Source of the DNA: Eleusine coracana subsp. coracana
Taxonomy: Eukaryota > Streptophyta > Magnoliopsida > Poales > Poaceae
Reading direction: 5' to 3'
Assembly: GCA_032690845.1 (NCBI GenBank)
Contig: CM064424.1
Coordinates: 46,947,511-47,011,510 of the forward strand
Length of the DNA stretch: 64,000 bases
Part shown: one piece after another, positions 10,701-19,805 of the stretch
Position numbering within the stretch: position 1 is the stretch's first letter
Layout of the letters: each line of letters starts with the position of its first letter
Position numbers and translations under genes: made by a program
The notes under the pieces: model-generated
What the model saw: only the letters and a program-made list of their open reading frames with translations
Told to the model about the DNA's origin: nothing
The model's database searches: none

Positions 10701-12121
10701 TGTTGAAAGTACATTTGCACTGATGTGCTGTTGTATGAACTATGATATAAAGGTCTATATTTAACAACTTAAAAGAAAACTAGCATGTAAATTTAACAAC
10801 AACAACAACAACAACAAAGCCTTTTTATCCCAAGCAAGTTGGGGTAACTCCGCCTATGTTGAGTCTCAACATAGCCAGTCCCAAGCCTGGTAAAGGAGGA
10901 GGGTTGTGTTAGGTTTGGCGAACCAACGTCAAAAACCCAGCCACTCAAATGGATACGAAACCCATAAGCATGTAAATTTAACATAATAAATAAAACATAT
11001 CTGTTATTCATTAAAACAAAAAGATAACATGTATTACTGTGTAGAACACAAATGAACTCATGTTTCAATTGTGTGCATGGGTGTGTTAAAAGAGGAACAG
11101 CAAGTGTTCTTTCCTGTTGTGTTGTGTTCAAATTGAAACAAGCAGTCTATGTATTTAGTTTTCCAAAACAGAAGTACTCCTTTTTATGAATAAAGAAAGA
11201 GCAATGTTGACAGTGATCTAATGTTTGTGTCTCTTTTGAGCAGACAGTAGGGCAGGTTCCTACTGATTATGACAGTAGAATTGTGCTGAAGTAGAGTAAA
11301 ACCTGAACATATATATAAGTTCTAGTGCAAATTCTATGGTAGCCATACTTCAAATCTAACTTAAGTAATTTAGAAATCTTAATTTATCCAACATGTGTAG
11401 TAAAAGACCAATAGTATAACTCTTAATTCGAATAAGTGTCCCAAACCAGAATCCATATTGCTGAGAAAACGCCCATGAGAATTTTTTTAAAAAAGTATGT
11501 AGGGTGCAAATATTGAAACATTGAACTGCTGAAGAATGCTACCTCTTCCTTTGTTTCACATGAATCTTGTAACGAAGGCTTCTTCGAAGAAAAGAGGGCT
11601 GCAAATTAGATTTGTCATGGATATAGAAAAAAAAAACCTTACAGAATCGTTCCACTAAGTGACCCTGCTATTGCTAATGACAGTCATGTTAAAAGATAAG
11701 GTTCCAGTTTAAGAATGAACTTAACATTATATTTGGCTCGTTCTTGAATACTGTGGTACAGTATAACAGGCTCACAATACAAGGCCAAACCCTTTTCAGC
11801 AGTGTCTGAAGGCAACTCATCTCTTGAGAGCTGACATATCTGCTCTGCAGATGAATCAGAACCATCTGCATATCCAACATTCCTGTGTTCAAAAGACAAG
11901 AACCACTTACATAAAAAACTGTACTTAAGGATTAAAAACCAATCAAGGCATCTACCACTACCATATACATATGTAGTAGATCTTAAAAATCCCAGAGATT
12001 ATCAGTTCACAAGGAAAAAGGGTCATATAGATGCACAAAAAAATGCATGCCATAATAACAGAGAAAAATAAAGGTTACAGCCATACCTTGGAGCATCATC
12101 ACATAAAGGTAGACAAGACAT
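245..12121 (-). CDS. EMF2: EMF2/VRN2-like Polycomb protein (Su(z)12 homologue), about 713 aa, 21 coding exons
   Basis: The product is predicted to be the Su(z)12-type subunit of Polycomb repressive complex 2, which supports nuclear H3K27 methylation; in grasses EMF2 proteins control flowering time and floral development. I traced 21 exons with GT-AG borders whose phases join without a break (2,142 nt including the stop). Conserved blocks appear in family order: EKGLALYCEPV and PSFLRRSLRYKIH near the N-terminus, KHTEATFIIPDL, GKCFWGKIPVSF, EEAGAKDIFNSPYS, a C2H2 finger, VLQFGKTRKLRV, and the VEFS box. The ATG at 12,119-12,121 gives MSCLPLCDDAPR, placed like the start of grass EMF2 proteins. 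The protein is longer than my recollection of the family (about 600-640 aa), mainly because of a 100-residue repeat. No internal stop or frameshift was seen. The paralogue (EMF2a or EMF2b type) is not resolved. Exon calls are by eye and family homology is from memory. Confidence 0.93.
587..1497 (-). other. EMF2-like intron with RTE tail fragment
   Basis: This intron separates two VEFS exons. At about 1,141-1,190 it has a degenerate (CAA)n-AAGCTTTTTAGTCC-type sequence followed by a TAGGCTAGAG-like string, matching the 3' tails of RTE LINEs elsewhere in this window. Nothing else is recognised. Confidence 0.5.
3597..3896 (-). repeat. In-frame coding minisatellite, four 75-bp units, in EMF2-like exon 15
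   Basis: Units lie at 3597-3671, 3672-3746, 3747-3821 and 3822-3896 and differ at only a few bases each. On the coding strand each gives 25 residues of the form TEMIDPSKA-TEMIAPSET-TEVVKSG. Each unit is itself built of two 27-bp pieces plus one 21-bp piece, so this is a higher-order repeat. It lies in the normally variable linker between the zinc finger and the VEFS box (about residues 410-509). All four units keep the frame. Confidence 0.95.
4742..4905 (+). mobile_element. tRNA-derived SINE (Au-SINE-like), full length, with target duplication
   Basis: The 164-bp element has a pol III A-box-like TGGTGCAGCGG near 4754 and a B box GGTTCGAGCC near 4798, and ends in GTACGGCCT. It is flanked by a perfect 19-bp duplication, TACTATTAGGAAGATAAGT, at 4723-4741 and 4906-4924. 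It sits inside the intron that splits the EMF2 zinc finger, antisense to the gene. The family name is from memory of grass SINE 3' ends; the SINE nature is clear from the pol III boxes and the target duplication. Confidence 0.88.
4925..5993. other. Unassigned intronic insert-like segment
   Basis: This kilobase has higher GC than the surrounding intron and several short open frames without recognisable domains. Short imperfect repeats are visible, such as the duplicated GCTATAGTA near 5235-5260. It may be a degraded transposon or captured fragment, but no terminal repeats were found. Confidence 0.3.
5996..6193. mobile_element. Stowaway-like MITE
   Basis: The element has long inverted ends (CTACAGTGTCCAAAATTG on the left; CTCTCTCTGTTCCAAAATTG read inward from the right) and lies between two TA dinucleotides at 5994-5995 and 6194-6195. 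Inverted similarity continues inward (GTCAAACATAACTAA and its complement), so it would fold into a hairpin of about 90 bp per arm. Tc1/mariner-derived MITEs show this architecture. It lies in an EMF2-like intron. Confidence 0.8.
7046..7100 (-). mobile_element. RTE-type LINE/SINE tail fragment
   Basis: ACAACAACAACTAAGCC followed by AAAGTTGGGGTAGGCTA matches the common grass RTE 3' end with a (TTG)n tail, read on the minus strand. Only the tail remains. It is intronic in the EMF2-like gene. Confidence 0.55.
8440..8520 (-). mobile_element. Degenerate p-SINE-like fragment
   Basis: AAAATAGGCACCCAATTTTG and the following TGCACACCCACAGG resemble the 3' half of the better-preserved SINE at 13,044-13,184 (AAAATAGGCACCCAAATTCG there). 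No flanking duplication was found. Confidence 0.4.
8522..8755. repeat. Tandem duplication of about 100 bp in an EMF2-like intron
   Basis: The segment from CCATCGCTCCAATCAACAAT to GAAAAATTCAAA appears at about 8,523-8,624 and again to about 8,755. The second copy is interrupted by a short poly-A-bearing insertion that also repeats CAATAAAGCCTCA. The copies differ at very few bases, so the event is recent. Confidence 0.8.
9610..9764. mobile_element. Foldback MITE-like hairpin
   Basis: The outer ends CCATTTTACTCCC and GGGAGCAAAATGG are inverted. Nested inside is a perfect 21-bp inverted repeat at 9671-9691 and 9712-9732 (ATTTACTCCCTCAAACTATT and complement). The whole 155 bp can fold on itself. 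It lies in an intron of the EMF2-like gene, so a transcript would contain the hairpin. Confidence 0.7.
10799..10966 (-). mobile_element. 5'-truncated RTE-type insertion with 17-bp target duplication
   Basis: The element begins with (CAA)n, then AAAGCC and CCCAAGCAAGTTGGGGTAA, the reverse complement of a (TTG)n-tailed RTE 3' end. It is flanked by a perfect AGCATGTAAATTTAACA duplication at 10,782-10,798 and 10,967-10,983. The position is intronic in the EMF2-like gene, in the same orientation as the gene. Confidence 0.75.
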
Positions 12122-12197
12122 CCTTGTTGACAAACAACGCGCTTTGCGTGCGTTCACGAGATCCAACCAAAATCGCACAGGCGCCTTTAAGAGAATC
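12122..12197 (-). other. 5' UTR part of the EMF2-like start exon
   Basis: A good acceptor (GTGCCTAG on the minus strand) ends at 12,198. The exon then runs to the ATG at 12,121-12,119 and on to the donor at 12,086. No in-frame ATG precedes the chosen start within this piece. Confidence 0.6.
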
Positions 12198-12360
12198 CTA
12201 GGCACATATTGAATCAATAGCATAAACCAAAATTGTAGCTAATGAAACTATCGAAGATCTGAATCAGATCTTGTAAGCAGATCTGAATGGCTGCTCACGG
12301 CGAAAACTAGAGCAACATGGATATTATCAAAGATAATGCTTGCTGGAAGAAGAAGTATTA

Positions 12361-12480
12361 CCTTGAATAGATCTCCAATACCCGTAGTAGGGGATCGCTG
12401 CTTTCTTGATAGGAGCTGTTCAAAGAACAGCAGAGACGGAGTAGATGGGGAATGGAGGATTTGAGGCAGCACTTGTGTGA
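12361..12480 (-). other. Probable 5' noncoding exon of the EMF2-like gene
   Basis: The minus strand shows a C/T-rich leader typical of plant 5' UTRs, ending in TATTCAAG followed by GTAATAC, a good donor at 12,360. It would splice to the acceptor at 12,198. The upstream edge is approximate. The alternative is a more distal first exon near 15,258-15,400. Confidence 0.5.
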
Positions 12481-13043
12481 CTTGCTCTGTGCTCGGTTGA
12501 GTAAAATTGCGTTCGTGGATTTGTCCAACTAGGTTAATAAAGGAGCTAGTGTAAACGAAAATGGAAATAAACGCACAAGAGTAAAAAAAATCAGAATGCA
12601 GTCAGGTGCAACAAATCTGTTAATGCAGGGCTGGCATGTGGCTACATTCTGTTAAGGCCCATACTAATGAGGGCCCTTCTAAAATGGTTGGTTCATAAAT
12701 AGATAGCATTAAGTTAAATTTAAGGAATGGTAATAACAGATTATAAATTATATTGCCATTATTAATTCCATTGAGATATTTTCATTGTAACCAAGACAGC
12801 AATTTCGAGCAAGTAACAGCGCCTTGAGTGACAAAAGTGAAAGGCCATGAAAATCAAGTAGGCCAATGTTCCAACCAAAATAATTTGAAGTTATCAAGCT
12901 CCTAAGATAGTAAGAAACCCTAATCAGTCAAATCACTCACCTCCCAATACAGCTTGTGGCACCAAATCAGCTCCACCATGGCACATCAGCGTTACATCTT
13001 CCCTGCCATGTCCGCCCTCTACTCCACCTCCTCCGCACAATGA

Positions 13044-13184
13044 AAAAAAAAACTTGACCAACCTAGGAGGAACTAGGTGGCATTTAATTAAGAAGAAAAA
13101 TAGGCACCCAAATTCGCATCAAAGGGGACTTGAACCTGGGGTGTACATCCGCACCCTTAACCAACTGAGCTAGGCTCAGTTCCT
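13044..13184 (-). mobile_element. p-SINE-like tRNA-derived SINE with target duplication
   Basis: Read on the minus strand it starts with a tRNA-like A box (CTAGCTCAGTTGGTTAAG) and has a B box (GGTTCAAGTCC). It ends in AGTTTTTTTTTT. A perfect 16-bp duplication, CTCCTCCGCACAATGA, flanks it at 13,028-13,043 and 13,185-13,200. A functional tRNA gene is excluded: no cloverleaf 3' half follows and the element runs on to a poly-T tail. Confidence 0.85.
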
Positions 13185-13369
13185 CTCCTCCGCACAATGA
13201 GAAGTTAACAGGTGCAAATATGTGACAAATTCACACCCATATTTATACCTGCATAAAACTCTATAAAAGTGCTTCTAAAAATAATTAGCAATGGCATCTC
13301 AAGTAATCAAACCATCCTATATTTTGATATCAGAAGTAAAAATAAAAATATCATAATCACAATCATCAA

Positions 13370-13620
13370 TAACAACAAAGCCTTTTAGACCCAAGAAAGT
13401 AGGGCAAGGGTACGGATGAAACCCACAAGAACCAACAAGAATAGTCAAAAGAAAGCAAAAGAAGACGGAAAGGTAAAGAGAAAAAGAATGGAAGGAAAAA
13501 AATTCTTTGGAGTTTCACTTTCACCACCATAAGATGGGTAGTTATAGGTGTTGGCTGGCCAAGCCTATCACATCCCCTCCTCATTTTTCCGGGCTTGGGA
13601 CCAGCTATGTTCAGAGAACA
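13370..13620 (-). mobile_element. RTE LINE 3'-end remnant, copy 1
   Basis: AACAACAAAGCCTTTTAGAC followed by GATGAAACCCACAAGAACC is the 3' untranslated end of an RTE-type LINE on the minus strand. The rest of the segment is purine-rich spacer. No coding domain remains. Confidence 0.55.
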
Positions 13621-13785
13621 TAGGCAGAGTTAAATGTGACATTAATTAAGTGAAACATAAGTAGATAAAAAAATGGAAGGAATATTAATGTAAAATCCAA
13701 TGGCCAAATAAAATGCCATTCTGCCAACTTCAATGAACTCAAATGGCACCCGAGGATAGAACCAGGGTACATTCTCAACAACAAG

Positions 13786-14450
13786 AGCAAATCCCAAGCA
13801 AGTTGGGGTAGGCTAGAGATGAAAACCCGAAGAACCAAAGCACAAGAACAAACACACAAAAATAATGATGGAAAAGAAGAAAAGAGTGGGGCGAAAGAGC
13901 AATATAAAAACAAATAAAAAAGAGGAAACAAAAGTGAATAAAGGGCGTACCCCGGTGCCGTAGGCTCCCGCACTACGCGGGGTCTGGGGGAAGGGTCTCA
14001 GCGGACAGGAAACAAAAGTGAATAAGGAAAAGAAAAAGAGGTGGGAAAAGGCCAATATAAAAACAAACAAAAAGAAAAGGGAAAAGAGGAGAAACAAAGA
14101 ATAAAAGTTCTGGCACATGAATTGCTAACTTCCACGCTCTCCTATCCATGCCTAGCTTTTTGAGGACATTCAATCCTTCAAGTATCGCTTCACGGATTCC
14201 TCCTATGTCTAGTTTAGTCTTCATCTACATATCTCACATTATCGGGTCATCTTCTTATCCCACTCCATACCGGTGCCTCTTCTGCCCTCCGTTGGATATG
14301 TCCAAACCATCTCAAACGTTGTTGCACTCTTTACCCAAACTGGTGCCACCTCTAATCTCTCTCGTATGTCATCTCTTTGGACATGATCTCTTCTTGTATG
14401 GCAAATCCATCATAACATACGCATCTCTGCTATACTAACATGTTGCCTTT
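13786..14450 (-). pseudogene. RTE-type LINE, C-terminal reverse-transcriptase ORF remnant with 3' UTR
   Basis: Minus-strand translation gives QRLRWFGHIQRR near 14,320 and LGMDRRAWKLAIHVPE near 14,110-14,160. These are hallmark C-terminal motifs of plant RTE-like ORF2 proteins, and stops separate the pieces. The 3' UTR runs to the degenerate CAACAACAAG/GTTGGGGTAGGCTAGAG tail near 13,790. The element is 5'-truncated and itself carries a SINE insertion at 13,942-14,006. Confidence 0.75.
13942..14006 (-). mobile_element. 5'-truncated Au-SINE-like copy nested in the RTE remnant
   Basis: Its 65 bp correspond to the 3' end of the SINE at 4742-4905 (shared CAGACCCCGC and GGTACGCCCT), on the minus strand. 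A perfect 19-bp duplication, AGGAAACAAAAGTGAATAA, flanks it at 13,923-13,941 and 14,007-14,025, showing independent insertion after the LINE. Confidence 0.85.
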
Positions 14451-15257
14451 TAGTGGGAGACCGATTCAGCAGCACACCAATATAATTGTTCTCTTGTACT
14501 CTATCCCCTGCTAGAATACAGAGTTCGACTTCCACTTGTAATTTTCTGCAGTAACTTAAAAATATTGGGAGATGGCATATTTGCATGTCAAGAATCTTTG
14601 CTGCAGGTACAGAACAATATCTTCTTAATTAGTATGCATCTCCAATTAATCATCATAGTAGGTTCAAGCCTACATGTCAAACATGTATACTTATTGTACT
14701 GACTTGAGGATGATACTTGTAAAATAACAGGAAACCATACCAGCTGCAGCTGAAAATAACTTAATTGTGCTTACTAAATCGAGCACTTGAGCACACCTCT
14801 ATTGTCCGCATTCTAAACAGAGACACGATAAAGCAACCTTTGTGCATTTACCCTAGCTGAATCCTAAGTATGTGACTAAGTTATGAGAGCTCTTGCATCA
14901 CATCTCAGCTCAAATCTCGAGGAATTAGTTGGTCAACACCTAGTTATGAAACCGTGATTGCTCTACAGAATACGTATAATATAACCAGAAGGCAGAAGCC
15001 AAAGCAGCTGCATACACATCAATTTCAATATTATTTATAGAATTTCAGTAATCATCGTTCACTGAACTTCTAGAGCAGGGCAACATTTTAGTAGGATAAT
15101 GGATGAGGGAATGTGAGCTTCAGGGCAACAAATTGGTGAGGCGCCAAGTAATGTAGCAGCAGTTCTCATGGCTCAAACCCTAGGTCATGTTGGTAAATCA
15201 AATTTGGCAGTTGGTTTGAGGGGGAAGAGAGGGGGAAAGAGGCGGAAAGAGAAGGTG
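14451..15257. other. Spacer without recognised gene
   Basis: Moderately AT-rich sequence with no convincing frame, terminal repeat or pol III box. If the GC island at 15,258-15,400 is a first exon, this would be intron. Confidence 0.4.
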
Positions 15258-15400
15258 GCTCACCTGAGACGGCGACGGCCAGCAGCGGATGCAACGGCGG
15301 CAAGCATCTTCGGGCGAGTGGCGGCGGTCCAGCAGAGGACTGCTGTGAAGACTGAAGAGAATGCTCTGGTCCTAGTAAGAAATATTAGAACAGCTGGCGC
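15258..15400 (-). other. GC-rich exon-like segment, possible distal first exon
   Basis: On the minus strand an ATG opens MLAAVASAAGRRRL and reaches CTCAG followed by GTGAGCC, a good plant donor. The surroundings are AT-rich, so this island stands out and resembles a plant 5' exon. It could be an alternative promoter/first exon of the EMF2-like gene, with the transposon-filled 12.5-15.2 kb as intron, or a remnant of another gene. The plus-strand frame here (15,168-15,551) looks like a shadow. Confidence 0.35.
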
Positions 15401-15721
15401 GCCTGTGCGGCTGTGCCTCTTTAGCGGTTCTTCAAATTTGATTCTCTATTTCTTAAATAGGAATTTGAACAGTGATATTTTATTCTCTATATTTTATTCA
15501 ATTTCAATTCAAACAATAATTGCTTATAGAGAACAATTAGAGGATCTCTAAAAGTAGAGAGCCGACTGGAGAAAATGAAGAACGCTATGGTGGATAGACA
15601 ACAGGATAAAGAGTCGAAGAGTCGGTTGGAGCATGCTTTTATCTCATATTCTTCAAATAAGAGGATAGGGAGCCGGATAGAGAATCGGTTGGAGATGCTG
15701 TTAGGGATATTAATGGTGTGT

Positions 15722-16435
15722 TAAGGCTGATCTCAGTTGTAGTTCTATAGTATGAGTATCATTCATAATATCAATTTCAATGTATAGTTTTATTTTATAA
15801 TTTTTAAAAGTCATAGCTTTAGAATTTTGTTTGATAAATAATAACTTTTAATGTATAATTTTATCTCATAATTTTATAAACAAGCTGTAACATTAGTTTT
15901 ATTATACTGAGATTAGTCAAAATATGTTAGAATAAAACTTTATACTTTCAATGTTAGTTTTAATTGAGTGCCATTAATATAAAATAATGTTAAATAAGTT
16001 TTATCATAATAAAATTTATTTTCTTTCTTTCATCTTAGTTATTTTGTCATGTCTTCCATTTTAAGACATTTTACTCATGTAATGGCTTATTTAATATTGA
16101 TGAAATAACCATTAAAACATAATAAATTATATATCACATAGACAATATCATGAAATTTATAAGAAGATAGAATAGTTGAGTTTTTTATACGATGAAACTA
16201 AATAAATGTACACGGTTGCTAAAATTTTAAAACAAGAATAAAACTCTATTGAGAATATTTTAATTTCATTCCTACGCATTCATCTATTCATATTGTTATT
16301 AGATGAATCATTGAAATGAAATATATAAAATTAAACTTTACATTGAGATTATCTAGTTTCATTTATCAACTCAGTAAAATGACATGAGTACTCTAAAAAT
16401 CACGAAATAAAACCATAGAAGGAGACTGGCCTAAT
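15722..16435. mobile_element. Foldback DNA element of unclear superfamily
   Basis: The left end (GGCTGATCTCAGTTGTAGTT) and inverted right end (GGCCAGTCTCCTTCTATGGT) are imperfect inverted repeats bounded by TAA on both sides. The interior is very AT-rich and contains repeated AAAATGACATGAGTA/TTTCATT-like pieces in both orientations. The features fit a non-autonomous element making a 3-bp target duplication. Confidence 0.5.
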
Positions 16436-16619
16436 TTACACTAAGGCTTGTGTGAATATTAGATTTATCTATCCGATAAGTAATTTACTAAAAGATTTGC
16501 CCGCGCTGCTGTGGGAAGATAAGGAAAATTTGAGAAGACATGTTTCATGCTTTCGCTGATTCACATGCTATTCAGATTAATTTCTACTTTAGGTGTTCTT
16601 TAACTATATTGATACTAAT

Positions 16620-16810
16620 TGTTAAGAATCCTTATGATAGATTATTGACTAATTAGATCACTGTACTAGGATTATAGTGTGAATATATCATTAATGTGAA
16701 CACAAAGATTATTTGGCCTCTACTCTTTTCTGTGCTATAAATTGTATTTATCATCATCAATAAAGAAGATAGTTCATTGTCTCCCTCAATTGTCTCATTT
16801 ACATTTAATA
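16620..16810 (+). repeat. 5' LTR of the host copia element
   Basis: It begins TGTTAAGAATCC and ends TTTAATA, where the partner LTR has TTCAACA. GCTATAAATTG near 16,734 is a plausible TATA region. A primer-site-like CGTTATCA follows immediately. Confidence 0.88.
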
Positions 16811-17129
16811 CGTTATCATGTACGCTCTAACTACTGCGCTAGACACGCCCCTACAACAGAGAAAGAACTTTATTTCTTCTCTGTTCATCAGCCACGAAGA
16901 ACATCAACCGCTGCGTCTAGGAGAAAGATGGGATTTATTTTGTTGTTCTCGGCAAGCACAGCACTCGGCGGAATCAAGGCCGATTAACTGCCGCTAATCG
17001 GCAATATCAGACAACGGACACCACCTGTCTTCACCAACAACGGAGACATCATCTTCATCAATGGAAGAATCTTCTCCATCTTCAAATTTGGAAATGCCCC
17101 CCACTTACCAAACGTAAGAAGAGACACAC

Positions 17130-19088
17130 TGAAAGGACCTTGATGTCGCTTAGAAGGGAGGGTGAATATGCGAAAACTGAAATTTACAAAACTTTTTCGC
17201 ACAGATTAGTACTAAACCGGTACCGGTCAGACCGGTATGCACTGACAGAAATAGATCAAACCCCCAATTCGAATCCTAGTTCAACCATGACTTGGAGTAG
17301 TGCTCCAGGAGATTTTGTTTAGCACATGCACTTAGTACCTACACACAAAATGGCACTACCAAGTAGATCAAAGCGGAAGCACAAATATGAACTAGAAAAC
17401 AATTAAGAAGGCAAACCGAAGTGGAGACACGATGATTTGTTTATCAAAGTTCGGAACCACACCACTGTGATCCCTACGTCTTCGTTGAGAAAGCTTGAGC
17501 TGCTCACAAGGCCAACTCCAAGCCGGGTCTCTTTCAACCACTTTCCTCAATCCACTAGTTTTATCTTTTTCCTCACGGAGGTAAGATCACAACCCTCACA
17601 AACTGTCCCAAGGCTCACCACAAGCTTGAGAGCTCTAGGGCGACGCCTAGCCGTCTAGGAGGCTTCACCTCCAAGAGTAACAAATGCTTCACAAAATGCT
17701 TGATAACAAACCAAAGTGCTCAAGGCTTAGGATTTGCTCACTTGTACTCACACACTCAAATCTCTCAACCCAACTCAAAGATTTTTGCTAGAATCAATCA
17801 AATCTCACAAAGAGAGGTTGGGGAGAGCTCAAATGGCCGTTGGAATGATTTTCAGTCGGACAGGAACTAGCAGCAGCCGAAGGGAGGTGGAGGGGTATTT
17901 AAACACGATTCCAGAAACTAGTCGTTGGGGCTGTCAGGCACACACCGGTCTGACCGGTTGGAGATAAGCCACCCAACCAAACTAGTCAAAAAAGGCTCCA
18001 CAAGCTACCCACTAGGCTGCTAAACAACTCAAACTAATTACCCAATTAAATTTGTAGGCCAAACACTCACTAACCCAAAACTGGACCCAAGAACTCTATT
18101 CAAACCGGTCTGGCCGATTGACACAACCGGTCTGACCGGTTGAAGCATTGTTGCACACTCAAGGCTAGGATTTATGTCTCTCAAAAGGTTTATCTTTGGG
18201 TTTTGAGCACTTTGACTTTTGTCATGAACACATGTTGCATCCCTCTTGGTAGAACGGCAATCTATACTCAAGAAACAAATGAATGACACTAAAACCATTG
18301 CTTGAGCTTGAGATAATTCCATTTGCCGATATTCTTCATATTTCTCTTCATGAGGGTGATCAACATTTTCAGCACTTGAGCATATCCACCTTGAGCTGAT
18401 GACTATGGATGATTACTTCATATGGTCAAAACTCCACTTTTCATCCATGTCACATTTCTTCTTGATTCATAAATAATTGACACTTAGAAACATGTGAGTC
18501 TTCATAGCATCTTTGATTCGTCGGATTCAAGCATCGACATACTCTTCTCCATCACAAAGGTCCTTCAGCGCCAAGCCTCATGCTTGTCCTTCTCCAAAGT
18601 ATGGTACATCGCAGCCAAGTCCTTGCCAACCCCTCATCAACTTACCATCATGATTCACGTATCTCCTTGTATCATCCATAAGCACGCGATTAATATTTTG
18701 TTTAGATGTGTTTAATTCCATTTTTATGTGTAGCAAACAATAAGGTCAATATCAATGACCATAGTGAAAATATGCTTGACACATCAACTCGCTCCTTTTG
18801 TTCCTTGTGAAATTTCTTGATCATCAACAATTGCTTAGTCATATATGTCACCTGATGTGTAATAGAGAATATCCATATAGCAACATATTTCTTCTCATTC
18901 ATTACATTCTTTGTTATATGGCATATATCATGTGCACTTAGAATATATCCATATACATCCATGTCTTGATACACAAGTTCTCATTAGTATCATCATATTT
19001 CCTATTACAACTCAACAAAAGCATTAGCTCTTTAATTGTTTTGTCATTCAAACACCAAAACCCACTAGGAGGCCTAGATGTACTTTCA
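17130..19088 (-). repeat. 3' LTR of the SIRE-like element (1,959 bp)
   Basis: It carries about 1.1 kb (roughly 17,280-18,388) that is missing from the partner LTR. It contains three of the ACCGGT motif clusters, at about 17,216, 17,944 and 18,103. Outside the missing part it differs from the partner at about 5% of bases in the stretch I compared. Confidence 0.85.
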
Positions 19089-19805
19089 ATCTCCCCCTTT
19101 TTGGTGATTGATGATAACCCAATTAAAGCTTCACAATTAAATCAAAAACTGGTTTTGAATGCAAGGATATACTTCAAGCTCCCCCTAAATATGTGCATGA
19201 GATTGAAATTTCAGATTTGGCCTTAAAATACCAAAAGCACAAATTCAATGAAAACATGGAGCTCCCCCTATATCTCTGCATCCGTGGGGTGCAAAACAAG
19301 TGTGAAGTGATAATACGTGATGCTTTTGACAAAGCACACAGCAAAAAGAGAAGAAACAGCAAAAACCAAACTCACACCGGTCTGACCGGTATGGCACACC
19401 GGTCTTACCGGTGTTGCTGAATTTTGCAACAAAGAACAAGTCATCATACAATAATTCAAATCACACTAACATAATATCACTTGGATAAATAAAGGTTCAT
19501 AAGCACATAGTAGCACACATTACAATGGTTCTCAAGTTCACACGATGAAACAATGATTATTACAGACCAAGTGGTTCAGAAATTAGTTCACACCAGTCTG
19601 ACCGGTGTGACCAACCGGTGTGACCGGTTGGACACGGAAAACATAAAACCACAAGAACTGATCTTGAACTGATATCTATCTCTCTCTCTACTCCTTGGAC
19701 TGATCTTAGATAAAACTATGAAGCTTTAATCCTTTTCTTCTCCCCCTTTGTCAACAATCATCCAAAAAGAAGAAAGGAAATCCAAAGGAGTAATATGCCG
19801 CTGCT

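Larger units (their letters stand above)
245..12121 (-). other. EMF2: Exon map of the EMF2-like gene
   Basis: Coding exons in transcript order: 12121-12087, 11882-11726, 11598-11543, 10392-10278, 10190-10034, 9948-9880, 8987-8851, 8274-8215, 8132-8005, 7349-7288, 6376-6324, 4474-4421, 4345-4286, 4044-3998, 3929-3514, 2832-2718, 2602-2554, 1794-1711, 1577-1498, 585-496, 362-245. Each has AG before and GT after. The lengths sum to a multiple of three, and each junction restores a codon that fits the family. Exon 16 could instead begin at 2829, because its acceptor is a tandem TAGCAG. The longest introns are 6323-4475 (about 1.85 kb), 10,033-9,949 being the shortest class, and 11,542-10,393 (about 1.15 kb). 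Confidence 0.85.

Noticed and set aside
13130..13184. Candidate tRNA gene on the minus strand
   Set aside because: The tRNA-like head continues into a SINE body with a poly-T end and is flanked by a perfect 16-bp duplication.
15168..15551. 127-codon plus-strand frame
   Set aside because: Basic, low-complexity product without family match; the minus-strand exon-like reading with a donor site is more plausible.
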